DNA of 21,081 nt from Deferribacteres bacterium (lineage in GTDB: Bacteria; Nitrospirota; Thermodesulfovibrionia; UBA6902), in NCBI GenBank assembly GCA_013152795.1, contig JAADFS010000225.1, forward strand, positions 1 to 21,081, written 5' to 3'. This document shows, piece after piece, positions 1 through 6,771 of the stretch. The stretch's first letter is position 1, and the number at the start of each line of letters is the position of its first letter. Under the pieces are notes generated by a model. That model was not told the origin of the DNA and made no database searches. It saw only the letters and a list, made by a program, of their open reading frames with translations. Both the position numbers and the translations under genes were made by a program.

Positions 1-1
1 C

Positions 2-133
2 ATTAAAATAAATGGCTATATCCGGAATGAGCTGCGTTCAAAGAGCCTTTTAGCGAAAAGAATATCACATCTTATGCCCGCCGGGCAAGAAACACTTTCT
101 AAAAGAGAGGTGGAAAAGCTGAAACACCTGTGA
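2..133 (+). pseudogene. possible 3' end of a gene entering from the left edge
   Basis: The frame is open from base 2 to a TGA at 131-133 and encodes about 43 residues ending in the charged, helix-like tail LSKREVEKLKHL. It would be the only plus-strand gene in the window. Doubt comes from bases 22-97, which recur at 12,168-12,243 with two compensating single-base indels, so that stretch behaves like a repeat rather than conserved coding sequence. It may be a real C-terminus, a decayed gene or chance. No family is recognised. Confidence 0.22.
22..97 (+). repeat. flanking direct repeat, copy 1
   Basis: This ~75-bp stretch matches 12,168-12,243 in the same orientation. Shared blocks are GCGTTCAAAGAGCC, CGAAAAGAATATCACAT and GCCGGGCAAGAAA, separated by short divergent segments and single-base indels. 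The copies lie about 12.1 kb apart and bracket the arsenic/transport region. They could be remnants of an insertion or recombination boundary, or two members of a genome-wide repeat family. Only the similarity is seen; the role is inferred. Confidence 0.6.
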
Positions 134-304
134 CAGTTTATCGGTTTGAAATTATCATAATTTAAAGCCGGTGAATATATTCATGGACAGAAAAGGTGAA
201 CTTGCCGCGCTCGAAAAAAGGCTCAGTGAGACTGCTCAAAGGAAGGCGTTATTCTCAAAAGCATATCATAACATTCTCCCCACCCTGCGCCTGCCTGGGC
301 ATTA

Positions 305-333
305 ATGTCCCCCACAGGCGCGGGGATGAACGG
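305..333 (+). CRISPR. solitary type I-E-like CRISPR repeat (no array)
   Basis: The 29 bases resemble the 28-29-nt repeat of type I-E systems: CCCC arm, short centre, CGGGG arm, then the hallmark ATGAAC followed by G-rich bases. There is no second repeat 61 nt away on either side and no cas gene in view, so no array can be called. It ends 8 nt before the arsM stop codon. The right arm (315-325) also pairs with CCCTGCGCCTG at 283-293, so it could instead be half of a larger palindrome. Possible relic of an array end. Confidence 0.33.
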
Positions 334-341
334 CGGGTTTC

Positions 342-1169
342 CTACGCCGCTTTTACACCCCTGACCTTTATGCTTACAATCGCAGCGGCAACCTCCTGCA
401 GTTGTTCGGGCGATATGCCGGTGTTCTCCATGAGCGCCTTTGCTATGGGGTCATCGGTGTAGCAGTCAAGAGAAAACGCCCTCTCATCGATTATCTCCAC
501 CTCCCGGAACCCGGCCTGCCGGATGGCCCCGGTGTATTCGTCCTTTTTGACCGCCCCTGCAAGGCAGCTTATGTATGCATCCGCCGAGTCTTTCAGGAAC
601 TCCGGAAGCTCACGTGTCAGCACAAGGTCCGAGATCATTATCCGGCCCCCGGGCTTCAGCACCCTGAACACCTCGCGGAATACCCGCGGCTTGTCAGGCG
701 ACAGGTTGATAACACAGTTCGATATGACCAGGTCTCCGCAGTTGTCGGCAACAGGCAGGTTCTCGATCTCTCCCAGCCTGAACTCCACGTTTGTGTAATT
801 CCCCTTTTTCGCGTTCTCCCTCGCCTTTTCTATCATCTCCGGCGTCATGTCTATACCGATTACACGGCCTGTGTTGCCGACCTTGTTGGCTGCAAGGAAG
901 CAGTCCAGCCCGCCGCCGCATCCGAGGTCTATAACGGTCTCACCTTCTTTCACCGAGGCTATGGCCACCGGATTCCCGCAGCCCAGGCCCATGTTCGCGC
1001 CCTCGGGAACAGACCTGAGTTCCTCCCCGGTGTATCCGACTATTTCGCTTATGCTGCGGGCACCTCCTCCGCCGCAGCACGGGTCGGCAGGGATGCAGCA
1101 CGGGCTCCCCTGCGCGGCCCTCCTGGCATATCCCTCCTTTACGACTTTCTTTATCTCATCTTTCTCCAT
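342..1169 (-). CDS. arsM: ArsM arsenite S-adenosylmethionine methyltransferase
   Basis: Cytoplasmic class I SAM-dependent methyltransferase that converts As(III) to mono-, di- and trimethylated arsenicals. The SAM-binding motif I (VIDLGCGGGLDC) is at residues ~79-90. The three cysteines that bind As(III) in ArsM enzymes are present: C64 in GLGCGNP, C152 in SNCVINLS and C202 in ISCLAGA. The N-terminus carries two vicinal Cys pairs (C24-C25 and C31-C32), common in bacterial ArsM. The ATG at 1169 is preferred because AGGAGG lies 8 nt upstream; an in-frame GTG three codons earlier overlaps that ribosome binding site. At 275 aa the length is typical. It is the last gene of the locus, separated from livF by a MITE-like repeat, and may be transcribed with it or from a promoter in the spacer. 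Its product is the expected substrate source for ArsS. Confidence 0.95.
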   Translation of the reverse strand: MEKDEIKKVVKEGYARRAAQGSPCCIPADPCCGGGGARSISEIVGYTGEELRSVPEGANMGLGCGNPVAIASVKEGETVIDLGCGGGLDCFLAANKVGNTGRVIGIDMTPEMIEKARENAKKGNYTNVEFRLGEIENLPVADNCGDLVISNCVINLSPDKPRVFREVFRVLKPGGRIMISDLVLTRELPEFLKDSADAYISCLAGAVKKDEYTGAIRQAGFREVEIIDERAFSLDCYTDDPIAKALMENTGISPEQLQEVAAAIVSIKVRGVKAA

Positions 1170-1240
1170 CGCCGTCACCTCCTTTTTAATCCCCCTTCCC
1201 CACGAGGAGAAAAGTAACAGTTACCCCCCTCTTCGATTAA

Positions 1241-1456
1241 CCTTACCAGTATAGTGGCATATAAAAATATCGCCTGGGGGCAGGAGAGCCTGCCGGAAAA
1301 GCTTTATCTGCGATTCCTTAAGGAAATATTCTGCACAGCATATTGACGTCCTTTTGAACTTCACTTTCCGTTATTTCCTGCAACAACGACTTATTTCCAA
1401 TATCCCATCGCTTTATAAAGGTTTTACGGCAGGCTCTCCTGCCTGTTTATGCAACA
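1241..1456. repeat. MITE-like palindromic repeat, copy A (full length)
   Basis: About 216 bp, lying between arsM and livF. The ends are inverted relative to each other over ~60 bp: each has a TA-rich tip with GCATA, then the hairpin GGCAGGAGAGCCTGCC or its mirror, then AAAGCTTTATCTGCGAT on the left matching ATCGCTTTATAAAGG on the right. The right tip stops at GCAACAC, short of the CATTAAGG seen in other copies. No reading frame is conserved among copies, so it looks non-autonomous. The spacer 1170-1240 holds only the arsM ribosome binding site and no clear promoter. Confidence 0.85.
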
Positions 1457-1462
1457 CGAAAA

Positions 1463-2194
1463 CTACTTTGCCCCAACGCCGCCGAGGAACACCCTCTCCA
1501 GTATGTCGCTTTCCAGAAAGGCGAATGATTCACCGTGGGCCACTATCTTGCCCTTGTCCAGGACATAGGCCCTGTCCGCGATGTCAAGTATGCTCTTTAT
1601 ATTATGCTCCACGACCATGACGGTTGTCTTGCGCCTTGCATTGATCTGCCTGATCTTCTGAAAGACTTCCTTTACTATCTTAGGGGCAAGGCCGAGGGAA
1701 GGCTCGTCAAGCAGCAGGACCTCGGGGTCGGTCACCAGCCCGCGCGCTATTGCAAGCATCTGCTGTTCACCGCCGCTTAATGTCCCTGACTTGGCCTTTC
1801 TCTTGCGGCGAAGCACGGGGAAAAAGTCCATGGCCTCTTCGATCCGCCTCTTCAGTATTTTTTTGTCGTGGATCATGAAGCCGCCCATCTCGAGGTTCTC
1901 TTCCACATTCAGGTGCCTGAATACGCGCCTGCCCTGCGGGATGAAGGCTATGCCGAGCGCTGCAATCTGATGGGTGGCCGGGGGAACCGGCCTGCCGCGG
2001 AATATGATCTCGCCGCCGCTGACCGGCGCCAGGCCGAAGATCGACTTGAGTATGCTCGACTTGCCCGCCCCGTTCGGCCCCATAAGGGCCACGATCTCCC
2101 CCCTGTCCAGCCTCACGGATACACCCTTCAGTGCCCGGACGCCGTTGTAGTGGACAGAGATGTTTTTTACCTGCAAGAGTGTTTCATCGTGCAT
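1463..2194 (-). CDS. livF: LivF-type ABC transporter ATPase (branched-chain amino acid/HAAT family)
   Basis: One of the two ATPases that drive a five-part binding-protein-dependent importer of the hydrophobic amino acid uptake (HAAT) family. Walker A GPNGAGKSS is at 39-47, the signature LSGGE at 139-143, Walker B VLLLDEP at 159-165 and the switch histidine H197 in VVEHN. At 243 aa it is close to the usual LivF length. It starts 2 nt after the livG stop (TGA-TC-ATG), so the two ATPases are probably translationally coupled. This is the only livF in the window, although there are two livK-livH sets. The family is certain; the substrate is not, since HAAT systems also carry amides, urea and aromatic compounds. 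Confidence 0.93.
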   Translation of the reverse strand: MHDETLLQVKNISVHYNGVRALKGVSVRLDRGEIVALMGPNGAGKSSILKSIFGLAPVSGGEIIFRGRPVPPATHQIAALGIAFIPQGRRVFRHLNVEENLEMGGFMIHDKKILKRRIEEAMDFFPVLRRKRKAKSGTLSGGEQQMLAIARGLVTDPEVLLLDEPSLGLAPKIVKEVFQKIRQINARRKTTVMVVEHNIKSILDIADRAYVLDKGKIVAHGESFAFLESDILERVFLGGVGAK

Positions 2195-2196
2195 GA

Positions 2197-2928
2197 TCAG
2201 TTCCCTATATAAGCCTCGACAACCTTTCTGTCCTGCAGGACCTCGTGGGGCCGGCCCTCTGCCAGAAGCACGCCGCTGTCAAGGACAAAGACATAGTCGG
2301 TAAGGCCGCGGATGAGGTCCATGTCGTGCTCGATCAGTACCACGGCGCACCCCTGGCTCCTCAGTTGTCTCAGTATGGACTCCACTATCTCGGCCATCCC
2401 GGGGAAAAGCCCTGCAAACGGCTCGTCAAAGAGATAGACCCTGGCCTCCATTGAAACAGCCCGGCCTATCTCAAGGAGCTTGCGCTGCCCGTATGAAAGA
2501 TTGGAGGCAGGCTCATCCCTCTTGTCCCAGAGGTCGATCATCCGAAGCACCTCTTCCGCCTTCTGCATGTGCTCCGGCCTGTGGCATTCAAACAGGGCGC
2601 ACCAGAGATTCCTTTCGGTCAGGACCACGAGGATATTGTCCAGCACGCTCATCTGCTCGAAAAGCCGTATGTCCTGGAATGTCCTCGTTATGCCGTAGGA
2701 CTTTATCTTGTGGGGCTGTATCTTTTTCACGGTGATTGTGTCATCAATGATTACCGTGCCGCCGTCAATCGGCAGGAAACCGCTCAGGAGGTTGACAAGC
2801 GTGGTCTTGCCCGAGCCGTTGGGCCCGACAATGCCGGTTATCCTCCCCCCCTCAAGGGTGAGGGAGAGGTTGTTGACCGCGGTCACCCCGTCAAATCTCT
2901 TTGTCAGGTTCCTGATCTCTATCTTCAT
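2197..2928 (-). CDS. livG: LivG-type ABC transporter ATPase
   Basis: Partner ATPase of LivF. From the ATG at 2928 the protein has 243 residues with Walker A GPNGSGKTT at 35-43, the signature LSYGQ at 144-148 and Walker B VYLFDEP at 164-170. The Q-loop segment TRTFQDIRLF near residues 81-90 is typical of LivG. The frame stays open another 19 codons upstream, but that extension is unlike any LivG, so the internal ATG beginning MKIEIRNLTKRFDG is chosen even though its ribosome binding site is weak. A 106-nt spacer containing a low-complexity repeat separates it from livH1. Single copy here. Confidence 0.93.
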   Translation of the reverse strand: MKIEIRNLTKRFDGVTAVNNLSLTLEGGRITGIVGPNGSGKTTLVNLLSGFLPIDGGTVIIDDTITVKKIQPHKIKSYGITRTFQDIRLFEQMSVLDNILVVLTERNLWCALFECHRPEHMQKAEEVLRMIDLWDKRDEPASNLSYGQRKLLEIGRAVSMEARVYLFDEPFAGLFPGMAEIVESILRQLRSQGCAVVLIEHDMDLIRGLTDYVFVLDSGVLLAEGRPHEVLQDRKVVEAYIGN

Positions 2929-2992
2929 GGCCGTTATTTGAAATAATCGTGATTCGTGTCCGTTGTTCGTGACCGTAAAAGACAAAAAACTT

Positions 2993-3021
2993 GGAACTCT
3001 GAACTCCGAACTCTGAACTTC
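2993..3021. repeat. low-complexity GAACTC-type tandem repeat
   Basis: Three to four units of roughly GAACTCTGAACTCC stand in the livG-livH1 spacer. The same motif in the opposite orientation reappears at 11,371-11,399, where it forms the 3' end of the antitoxin gene. No coding or regulatory role is evident. Confidence 0.6.
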
Positions 3022-3034
3022 CCTCCCGACCTAC

Positions 3035-3901
3035 CTATTTCCCCAGCACCCCCTGGGGCCTGAACAGCAGGAATATGATAAGCAGCCCGAATGCTATGGC
3101 ATCCTTCCATTCCCCGGATATCTTCCATACCCCGAAATTCTCCACAAAGCCGAGCAGCAGGCCGCCGCAGACGCTTCCGTAAATATTGCCGACCCCGCCC
3201 ACAATGGAGGCGATCACCCCTTTCAGCAGCAGCCCCATTCCCATTGTGGGCATGATGCCGGTGTCAAATCCGATCAGTATCCCCCCCAGACCCGCAATGG
3301 CGGAGCCGATGAAGAACACGTAGCCGATCACCCTGTCGGTGTCGATCCCGATGATCCTGGCCACCTCCTCGTCATCGCTGATCGCCTTTACCGCCTTGCC
3401 GAATTTCGTCCTGTTCAGCATCAGGAAGAGGCCGATGGTCAGGGAGATAACCGTAATGATGATCACGATATGTATCTGGGTGATAACCCCGCTGAATATC
3501 TGGTATGTCTTCTGGATGTTGAAGATATCCGTCAGGGTCTGGAACCTGTTGCTGAACATTATGGCGATGACCGACTGAAGCGCAGTGAAAAGACCCAGGG
3601 AGGCGACGAGCATTATGACGCTGGATCCGCGTTTCCTCCTGAGCGGCAGGAAAATGAGCCTGTCCGAAAGCATGCCTGCAATGCCTGCAAGCAGGACGCC
3701 GGCCAGGATACTCGGCACGAGGCTCACCCCCGAGAGCTTGAAGAAAAAGAACACCGTATACCCGCCGATGGCCGCAAACACGCCGTGGGCGATGTTGAAA
3801 AACTTCGTGGCCCCGTATATCAGGTTGAAGCCCAGGGCGATCAGGGTATAGATCGCCCCGGCTATGATCCCGTTTATTACAAGTTGCGTGAGTATGTCCA
3901 A
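3035..3901 (-). CDS. livH: LivH-type ABC transporter permease, copy 1
   Basis: Inner-membrane permease of the HAAT family, 288 aa, with about eight hydrophobic helices. It carries the conserved LivH segments GAIYTLIALGFNLIYG, FFNIAHG near the N-terminus, the cytoplasmic coupling-loop region GKAVKAISDDEEVARIIGID, and a C-terminal LLFRPQG. The start codon is TTG (3901-3899), only 2 nt after the livK1 stop, which suggests translation by re-initiation from livK1. It is a clear paralogue of livH2 in this window: identical length, with the coupling-loop region and the following helix nearly identical. It must pair with a LivM-type permease; the only one here is at 6772-7638. Confidence 0.92.
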   Translation of the reverse strand: MDILTQLVINGIIAGAIYTLIALGFNLIYGATKFFNIAHGVFAAIGGYTVFFFFKLSGVSLVPSILAGVLLAGIAGMLSDRLIFLPLRRKRGSSVIMLVASLGLFTALQSVIAIMFSNRFQTLTDIFNIQKTYQIFSGVITQIHIVIIITVISLTIGLFLMLNRTKFGKAVKAISDDEEVARIIGIDTDRVIGYVFFIGSAIAGLGGILIGFDTGIMPTMGMGLLLKGVIASIVGGVGNIYGSVCGGLLLGFVENFGVWKISGEWKDAIAFGLLIIFLLFRPQGVLGK

Positions 3902-3903
3902 CT

Positions 3904-5007
3904 CTAATGCTCCAGGGCAATGGGCTTGCCGTTTTTGATCATTTTCACCTGCACGCCGGACATCACCATGCCGTTGTCGCTGACCAGCAGGTCACCGAGC
4001 GCGCCCGGGAAGCTCTTTATCTTCTTCAGCTCCCTTGCGATCTGTGCGGTGGCCGGTTTTTTGGACGGCGAAGACCCCGCCCTTTCCACCGCGGTGGCAA
4101 GAAGATTGAAGATGTCGTATGCATTCGGTGAGCACACCGGCGGCCTCTTGCCGAATTTCGCTTCGTACGCCTTGCTGAACTCCTCGCTCGGCTCAACAGG
4201 GCTTACATACCAGTATCCCTCAAACAGCTCCGGCTGCTCGGTGACCTCAAAGCCTTCAAGTGTCGTAAAGGGCGTGTTGATTCCCGCCTCCCGTATCTGC
4301 TTGGCCACTATCTCAAGCTCGGGCGTCTCGACGAATATCAGGTAGATATCCGGGTTGGTGGGCTTTGCGCGCGCGATGAGGCTGCGGAAGTCTTTTTCGC
4401 CCTTTTTGAAGGTCTGGTCCGTGACAACCCTGATGTCCGTATTCTTGATTCCCTCAAGGAAATCATTGTAGTATGCCACCCAGGCCTCCAGGGACGTGGT
4501 CCTGAACACGCCGACCTTTTTTATGCCCCTCTTCTGCATCTCTTTGATGAGGAGGCCGTTGAGTTTTACGGAGGGTGCCCAGTGGGAGAAATTGTTGACC
4601 CCGTCCGGAATGTCCTTCTGGACCGCGATTGCAAAATGAATTATATCGTACTGCCTTGCAAGGGGCACGGTGATGCGCGGGGCATGGCCCACGGTTACAA
4701 TGGCGTCCACCTTGTCGACGTTCAGGAGTTTCTGAGCCGCGCTTGCGCTCAGTTTCGGGTCAAGCTGGTCATCCTCAAAGACAAACTCGTAATTGTACTT
4801 CCCGTCCCCCCACTGTTCCCTTGCCATCAACAGGGCATTCTTCATGCCCACGCCCACAAATCCGGCATCACCGGTGAGGGGGGCGATCATCCCTATTCTG
4901 AATGTGTCCTTTACAACCGGCTTTTTGCTCATGGAATGTACGTACGCCGCCGACACCAGCATGAGGGCGGCGACAACTCCGATGATAATCCCTGCTGTTT
5001 TCTTCAT
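3904..5007 (-). CDS. livK: LivK-type periplasmic substrate-binding protein, copy 1
   Basis: Type I periplasmic binding protein (Leu/Ile/Val-binding, Peripla_BP_6-like), 367 aa. An N-terminal hydrophobic segment (residues ~4-23) is followed by SMSKKP; there is no lipobox cysteine, so it is either a cleaved signal peptide or a membrane anchor. The mature domain opens with FRIGMIAPLTGDAG and continues with FEDDQLDPKLSASAAQKL, both family hallmarks. The ATG at 5007 is supported by AGGAG 7 nt upstream; a longer open frame is rejected. It follows arsS-like 1 after 129 nt. Binding specificity cannot be read from the sequence, and neighbours suggest a product or precursor of the adjacent radical SAM enzyme. 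Confidence 0.9.
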   Translation of the reverse strand: MKKTAGIIIGVVAALMLVSAAYVHSMSKKPVVKDTFRIGMIAPLTGDAGFVGVGMKNALLMAREQWGDGKYNYEFVFEDDQLDPKLSASAAQKLLNVDKVDAIVTVGHAPRITVPLARQYDIIHFAIAVQKDIPDGVNNFSHWAPSVKLNGLLIKEMQKRGIKKVGVFRTTSLEAWVAYYNDFLEGIKNTDIRVVTDQTFKKGEKDFRSLIARAKPTNPDIYLIFVETPELEIVAKQIREAGINTPFTTLEGFEVTEQPELFEGYWYVSPVEPSEEFSKAYEAKFGKRPPVCSPNAYDIFNLLATAVERAGSSPSKKPATAQIARELKKIKSFPGALGDLLVSDNGMVMSGVQVKMIKNGKPIALEH

Positions 5008-5136
5008 GTCTTTCTCCTTTCGCTGTTTTTTGTTTTGTTCACCATTTGAAAACCCTTGCCTGCGGCACCCCGGTGAATATCCCTGCATGCCATGTCAACC
5101 TATATCAACCTCCCGCGGGTCGTGCCCGTTGTGCCC

Positions 5137-6201
5137 TTATCCTCCTCCTTTCTTCTCGCGGACACTGTCCTCCGGCTCTTTGCACACTGCGCTGATTTTG
5201 CTTTCCCCGTGCTCTATATCACTGCACCCCGCGCCTGCGGTGCATAAAAAACAGAACAGCGGCGATGTGGCTATCTCTCTCTTTGAGAGTACGCCGTAAT
5301 CAAAGCCGTCTATGGTGCCTATCCACGGCTCTCCGCCCTCCGCGGACCTGCCGAGCAGTTGCCAGTAATCACAGTGATATAATTTCTCATCATGGGCCAC
5401 GCTGATCGAATGCCTGCACATGAGGTCTTTGACAAGGCACGGGTTGAATTTTTCTGCGAGGGCATTCGTATATTTTTCCACCTCGTCGCCGGACATTGTC
5501 TTTTTCAGCAGGCCGGTGGGGAATGTGTTCATGGCGAGCAGGTGATTGAAGGTTACATTGTGCATCTTTTTTAATCTGCCTTTGTAACCGGTCTCCAATG
5601 TTTCCAGACAGGGGTCTTCGAGAGGGCTTGCCGGATGAAATACTATATCCAGTATAAGGGAGCCGTCCTCCCTTCCGTAGCCGGCTTCATTCAGTTTCTT
5701 TATCGCAGATATGATCTTTCCATATGTGCCCACGCCCCTCTGCCTGTCTAGGCCTTCCTCTGTGTAGCCATCCTCCGTGACCGTGTAACACGGCTCCGTG
5801 TAGCAGGAAAGGTAAGACAGGAGCTTGACCCTGTTTGCTGCAAGGAAGGAGGGCAGGTCTTCCATACCCGGTTCGGAATACGCCGATAGGTTGGTATTCA
5901 GCATCACCTCCCGCCCCATGTCGGCCGCTGCCTTTATAAAGTATTTAATGTGCGGGTTCAGCTCCGGAGCACCGCCCAGAATATATACTGTCGTGATCTC
6001 CCTGTTCTTCCCCAGTATCTCCAGTATCTTCTCCGCCGTGCCCAGAGACATCTCTTCCGTCCTGTCCGCCAGAAGGTCCGCATAGCAGCGGGGGCATTGC
6101 ATATTGCATTTATACCCCACATTAAGCGTGAGAATGGTGATTCTCTCAGCCGTCAACGGATAATGTCCCGTCTCCTTCACCCTCTGATCAAAAACATTCA
6201 T
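5137..6201 (-). CDS. ArsS-family radical SAM/Cys-rich enzyme, divergent paralogue 1
   Basis: Radical SAM protein of 354 aa. The 4Fe-4S cluster motif CNMQCPRC uses C32, C36 and C39. Downstream it shares with the ArsS at 10,047-11,009 the glycine-rich GGAPEL motif, EPGMEDLPSFLAANRV, DRQRGVGTY, a late LMCR motif, and the C-terminal cysteine cluster CFLCTAGAGC, which typifies the radical SAM/Cys-rich family. It differs where ArsS is most conserved: CPRCYADLLA replaces CTHCYVDASP, the GGAPEL motif starts LGG rather than SGG, and ~14 extra residues with two Cys (SCYTEPCYTVTEDGYTEEG) sit before DRQRG. A related reaction on a different substrate is possible. Start: ATG at 6201 with GGAGG 7 nt upstream. 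It heads a second transcription unit behind leader RNA 1. Confidence 0.72.
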   Translation of the reverse strand: MNVFDQRVKETGHYPLTAERITILTLNVGYKCNMQCPRCYADLLADRTEEMSLGTAEKILEILGKNREITTVYILGGAPELNPHIKYFIKAAADMGREVMLNTNLSAYSEPGMEDLPSFLAANRVKLLSYLSCYTEPCYTVTEDGYTEEGLDRQRGVGTYGKIISAIKKLNEAGYGREDGSLILDIVFHPASPLEDPCLETLETGYKGRLKKMHNVTFNHLLAMNTFPTGLLKKTMSGDEVEKYTNALAEKFNPCLVKDLMCRHSISVAHDEKLYHCDYWQLLGRSAEGGEPWIGTIDGFDYGVLSKREIATSPLFCFLCTAGAGCSDIEHGESKISAVCKEPEDSVREKKGGG

Positions 6202-6238
6202 GACTTCACCTCCCGCTTTTAAACGATACCCCTGCCCC

Positions 6239-6288
6239 AAAACAGAAAAGGCCCGACCGATTAACGCTAAGTGTTAATCAATCGGGCC
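6239..6288 (-). terminator. rho-independent terminator inside leader 1
   Basis: On the minus strand a 16-bp stem (arms 6288-6273 and 6265-6250, 7-nt loop) is followed by TTTTCTGTTTT. Two pairs that are mismatched on the plus strand become U·G wobbles in minus-strand RNA, so the structure is selected on the transcript reading into arsS-like 1. It lies ~37 nt before that start codon, as in an attenuator. Confidence 0.88.
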
Positions 6289-6375
6289 TTAATGACCTGA
6301 TATCAACCCTGCCGGACACACGCATTAAAGCGTATAACTTATCCGGCGGGGGAATGTAACAGGGTTAAAGTAACC
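6239..6375 (-). promoter_or_regulatory. candidate riboswitch-like leader RNA 1 upstream of arsS-like 1
   Basis: Predicted 137-nt leader beginning GGTTACTTTAACCCTG at 6375. Stem P1 pairs AACCCTG (6366-6360) with CAGGGTT (6311-6305). Stem P2 pairs GCCGGA with TCCGGC (6347-6342 with 6316-6311) and encloses a small ACGC/GCGT hairpin. The domain is followed by TCAGGTCATTAA and the terminator. Leader 2 (11,194-11,319) has the same order and the same flanking bases although the interior differs. The P1 3' strand could alternatively pair with the C-run just before P2, and GGTTA-CTT-TAACC could form a 5' hairpin, so two exclusive folds exist. There is no peptide ORF common to both leaders, which argues against peptide attenuation. 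I do not recognise the class; the ligand is unknown. Confidence 0.7.
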
Positions 6376-6382
6376 TTTCTGT

Positions 6383-6412
6383 ATTATACTTAAAAACATC
6401 TGGCTATTTCCA
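6383..6412 (-). promoter_or_regulatory. promoter of the arsS-like 1 unit
   Basis: A perfect TATAAT (6388-6383) stands 7 nt before the conserved first base of leader 1, exactly as in leader 2. The -35 region is poor (TGGAAA at 18-nt spacing), so an activator or a weak promoter is possible. Confidence 0.6.
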
Positions 6413-6463
6413 CATCTTTTTCTCACCCAACCCCATAGTAACCCCTGAACTCAGCTCTCCCGC

Positions 6464-6483
6464 CCGTTTATGCGCAACATTAA
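6464..6483. repeat. MITE-like repeat, isolated right-end fragment
   Basis: The bases match the right tip of the ~215-bp family (CCGTTTATG, then CAACATTA, with one extra GC). It abuts the left tip of copy D, so two copies once lay in tandem and the first has lost all but its end. Confidence 0.5.
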
Positions 6484-6570
6484 CCTTACAGTGGCATAAA
6501 AACATCGCCTGCGGGCAAGAGAGGCTGCCGGAAAAGCTTTATCTGCGATTCCTTCAGTGGCAACAGCTAA

Positions 6571-6652
6571 GCCCCCTCCCCCTAACCCCCTCCCGCCAGG
6601 GGAGGGGGGACTTGTTTCTTCCTGCACCCTGACAACTGCACCCTGCACCCTA
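6571..6652. repeat. C/G-rich hairpin repeat family, copy 1
   Basis: A run of C-rich blocks leads into CCCCCTCCC-GCCA-GGGGAGGGGG, an 8-9 bp hairpin, then CTTGTTTC and CTGCACCCTG units. The same composite occurs at 9974-10,043. Both copies lie beside a member of the ~215-bp repeat family. It could act as a weak terminator or mRNA-end hairpin, but no U-tract follows. Confidence 0.75.
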
Positions 6653-6693
6653 TTCTGTTAAATCTCCGATATCCCCTCGCCTTATAGCCGTTG

Positions 6694-6742
6694 AACCCGC
6701 AACCCGCAACCCGCAACTCGCAACCCGGAACTCGCAACTCGC
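6694..6742. repeat. low-complexity CGCAACC tandem repeat
   Basis: About six imperfect units of CGCAACC or CGCAACT stand inside copy D. No function is evident. Confidence 0.6.
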
Positions 6743-6771
6743 CCGCCCGTTTATGCAACATTAAGGCTTGC

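Larger units (their letters stand above)
6484..6766. repeat. MITE-like repeat, copy D (interrupted and decayed)
   Basis: The left part (6484-6557) follows the family consensus through AAAGCTTTATCTGCGAT. A decayed middle-right segment is at 6661-6690 (ATATCCCCTCGCCTTATA) and the right tip is at 6744-6766. A C/G-rich hairpin element and low-complexity DNA occupy 6558-6660 and 6694-6742. Its terminal palindrome is degraded (GGCAAGAGAGGCTGCC), unlike in intact copies. It fills most of the spacer between leader 1 and livM. Confidence 0.7.

Noticed and set aside
196..462. Plus-strand 88-codon ORF across the arsM 3' end
   Set aside because: It overlaps arsM antisense, and its middle is just the translation of the CRISPR-like palindrome; no ribosome binding site or family similarity.
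402..1217. 271-codon plus-strand ORF opposite arsM
   Set aside because: Antisense shadow of a certain gene; its composition reflects codon structure of arsM and no domain is recognisable.
6239..6288. Reading the leader hairpin as the terminator of livM instead of part of a leader
   Set aside because: livM ends ~400 nt upstream with decayed repeats between, and a TATAAT-led conserved leader starts just before the hairpin; the paralogous leader has the same arrangement without livM.
6239..6375. Leader-peptide (ribosome-mediated) attenuation
   Set aside because: Leader 1 has a short ATG frame but leader 2 has no ATG in the corresponding region, and no repeated regulatory codons occur.
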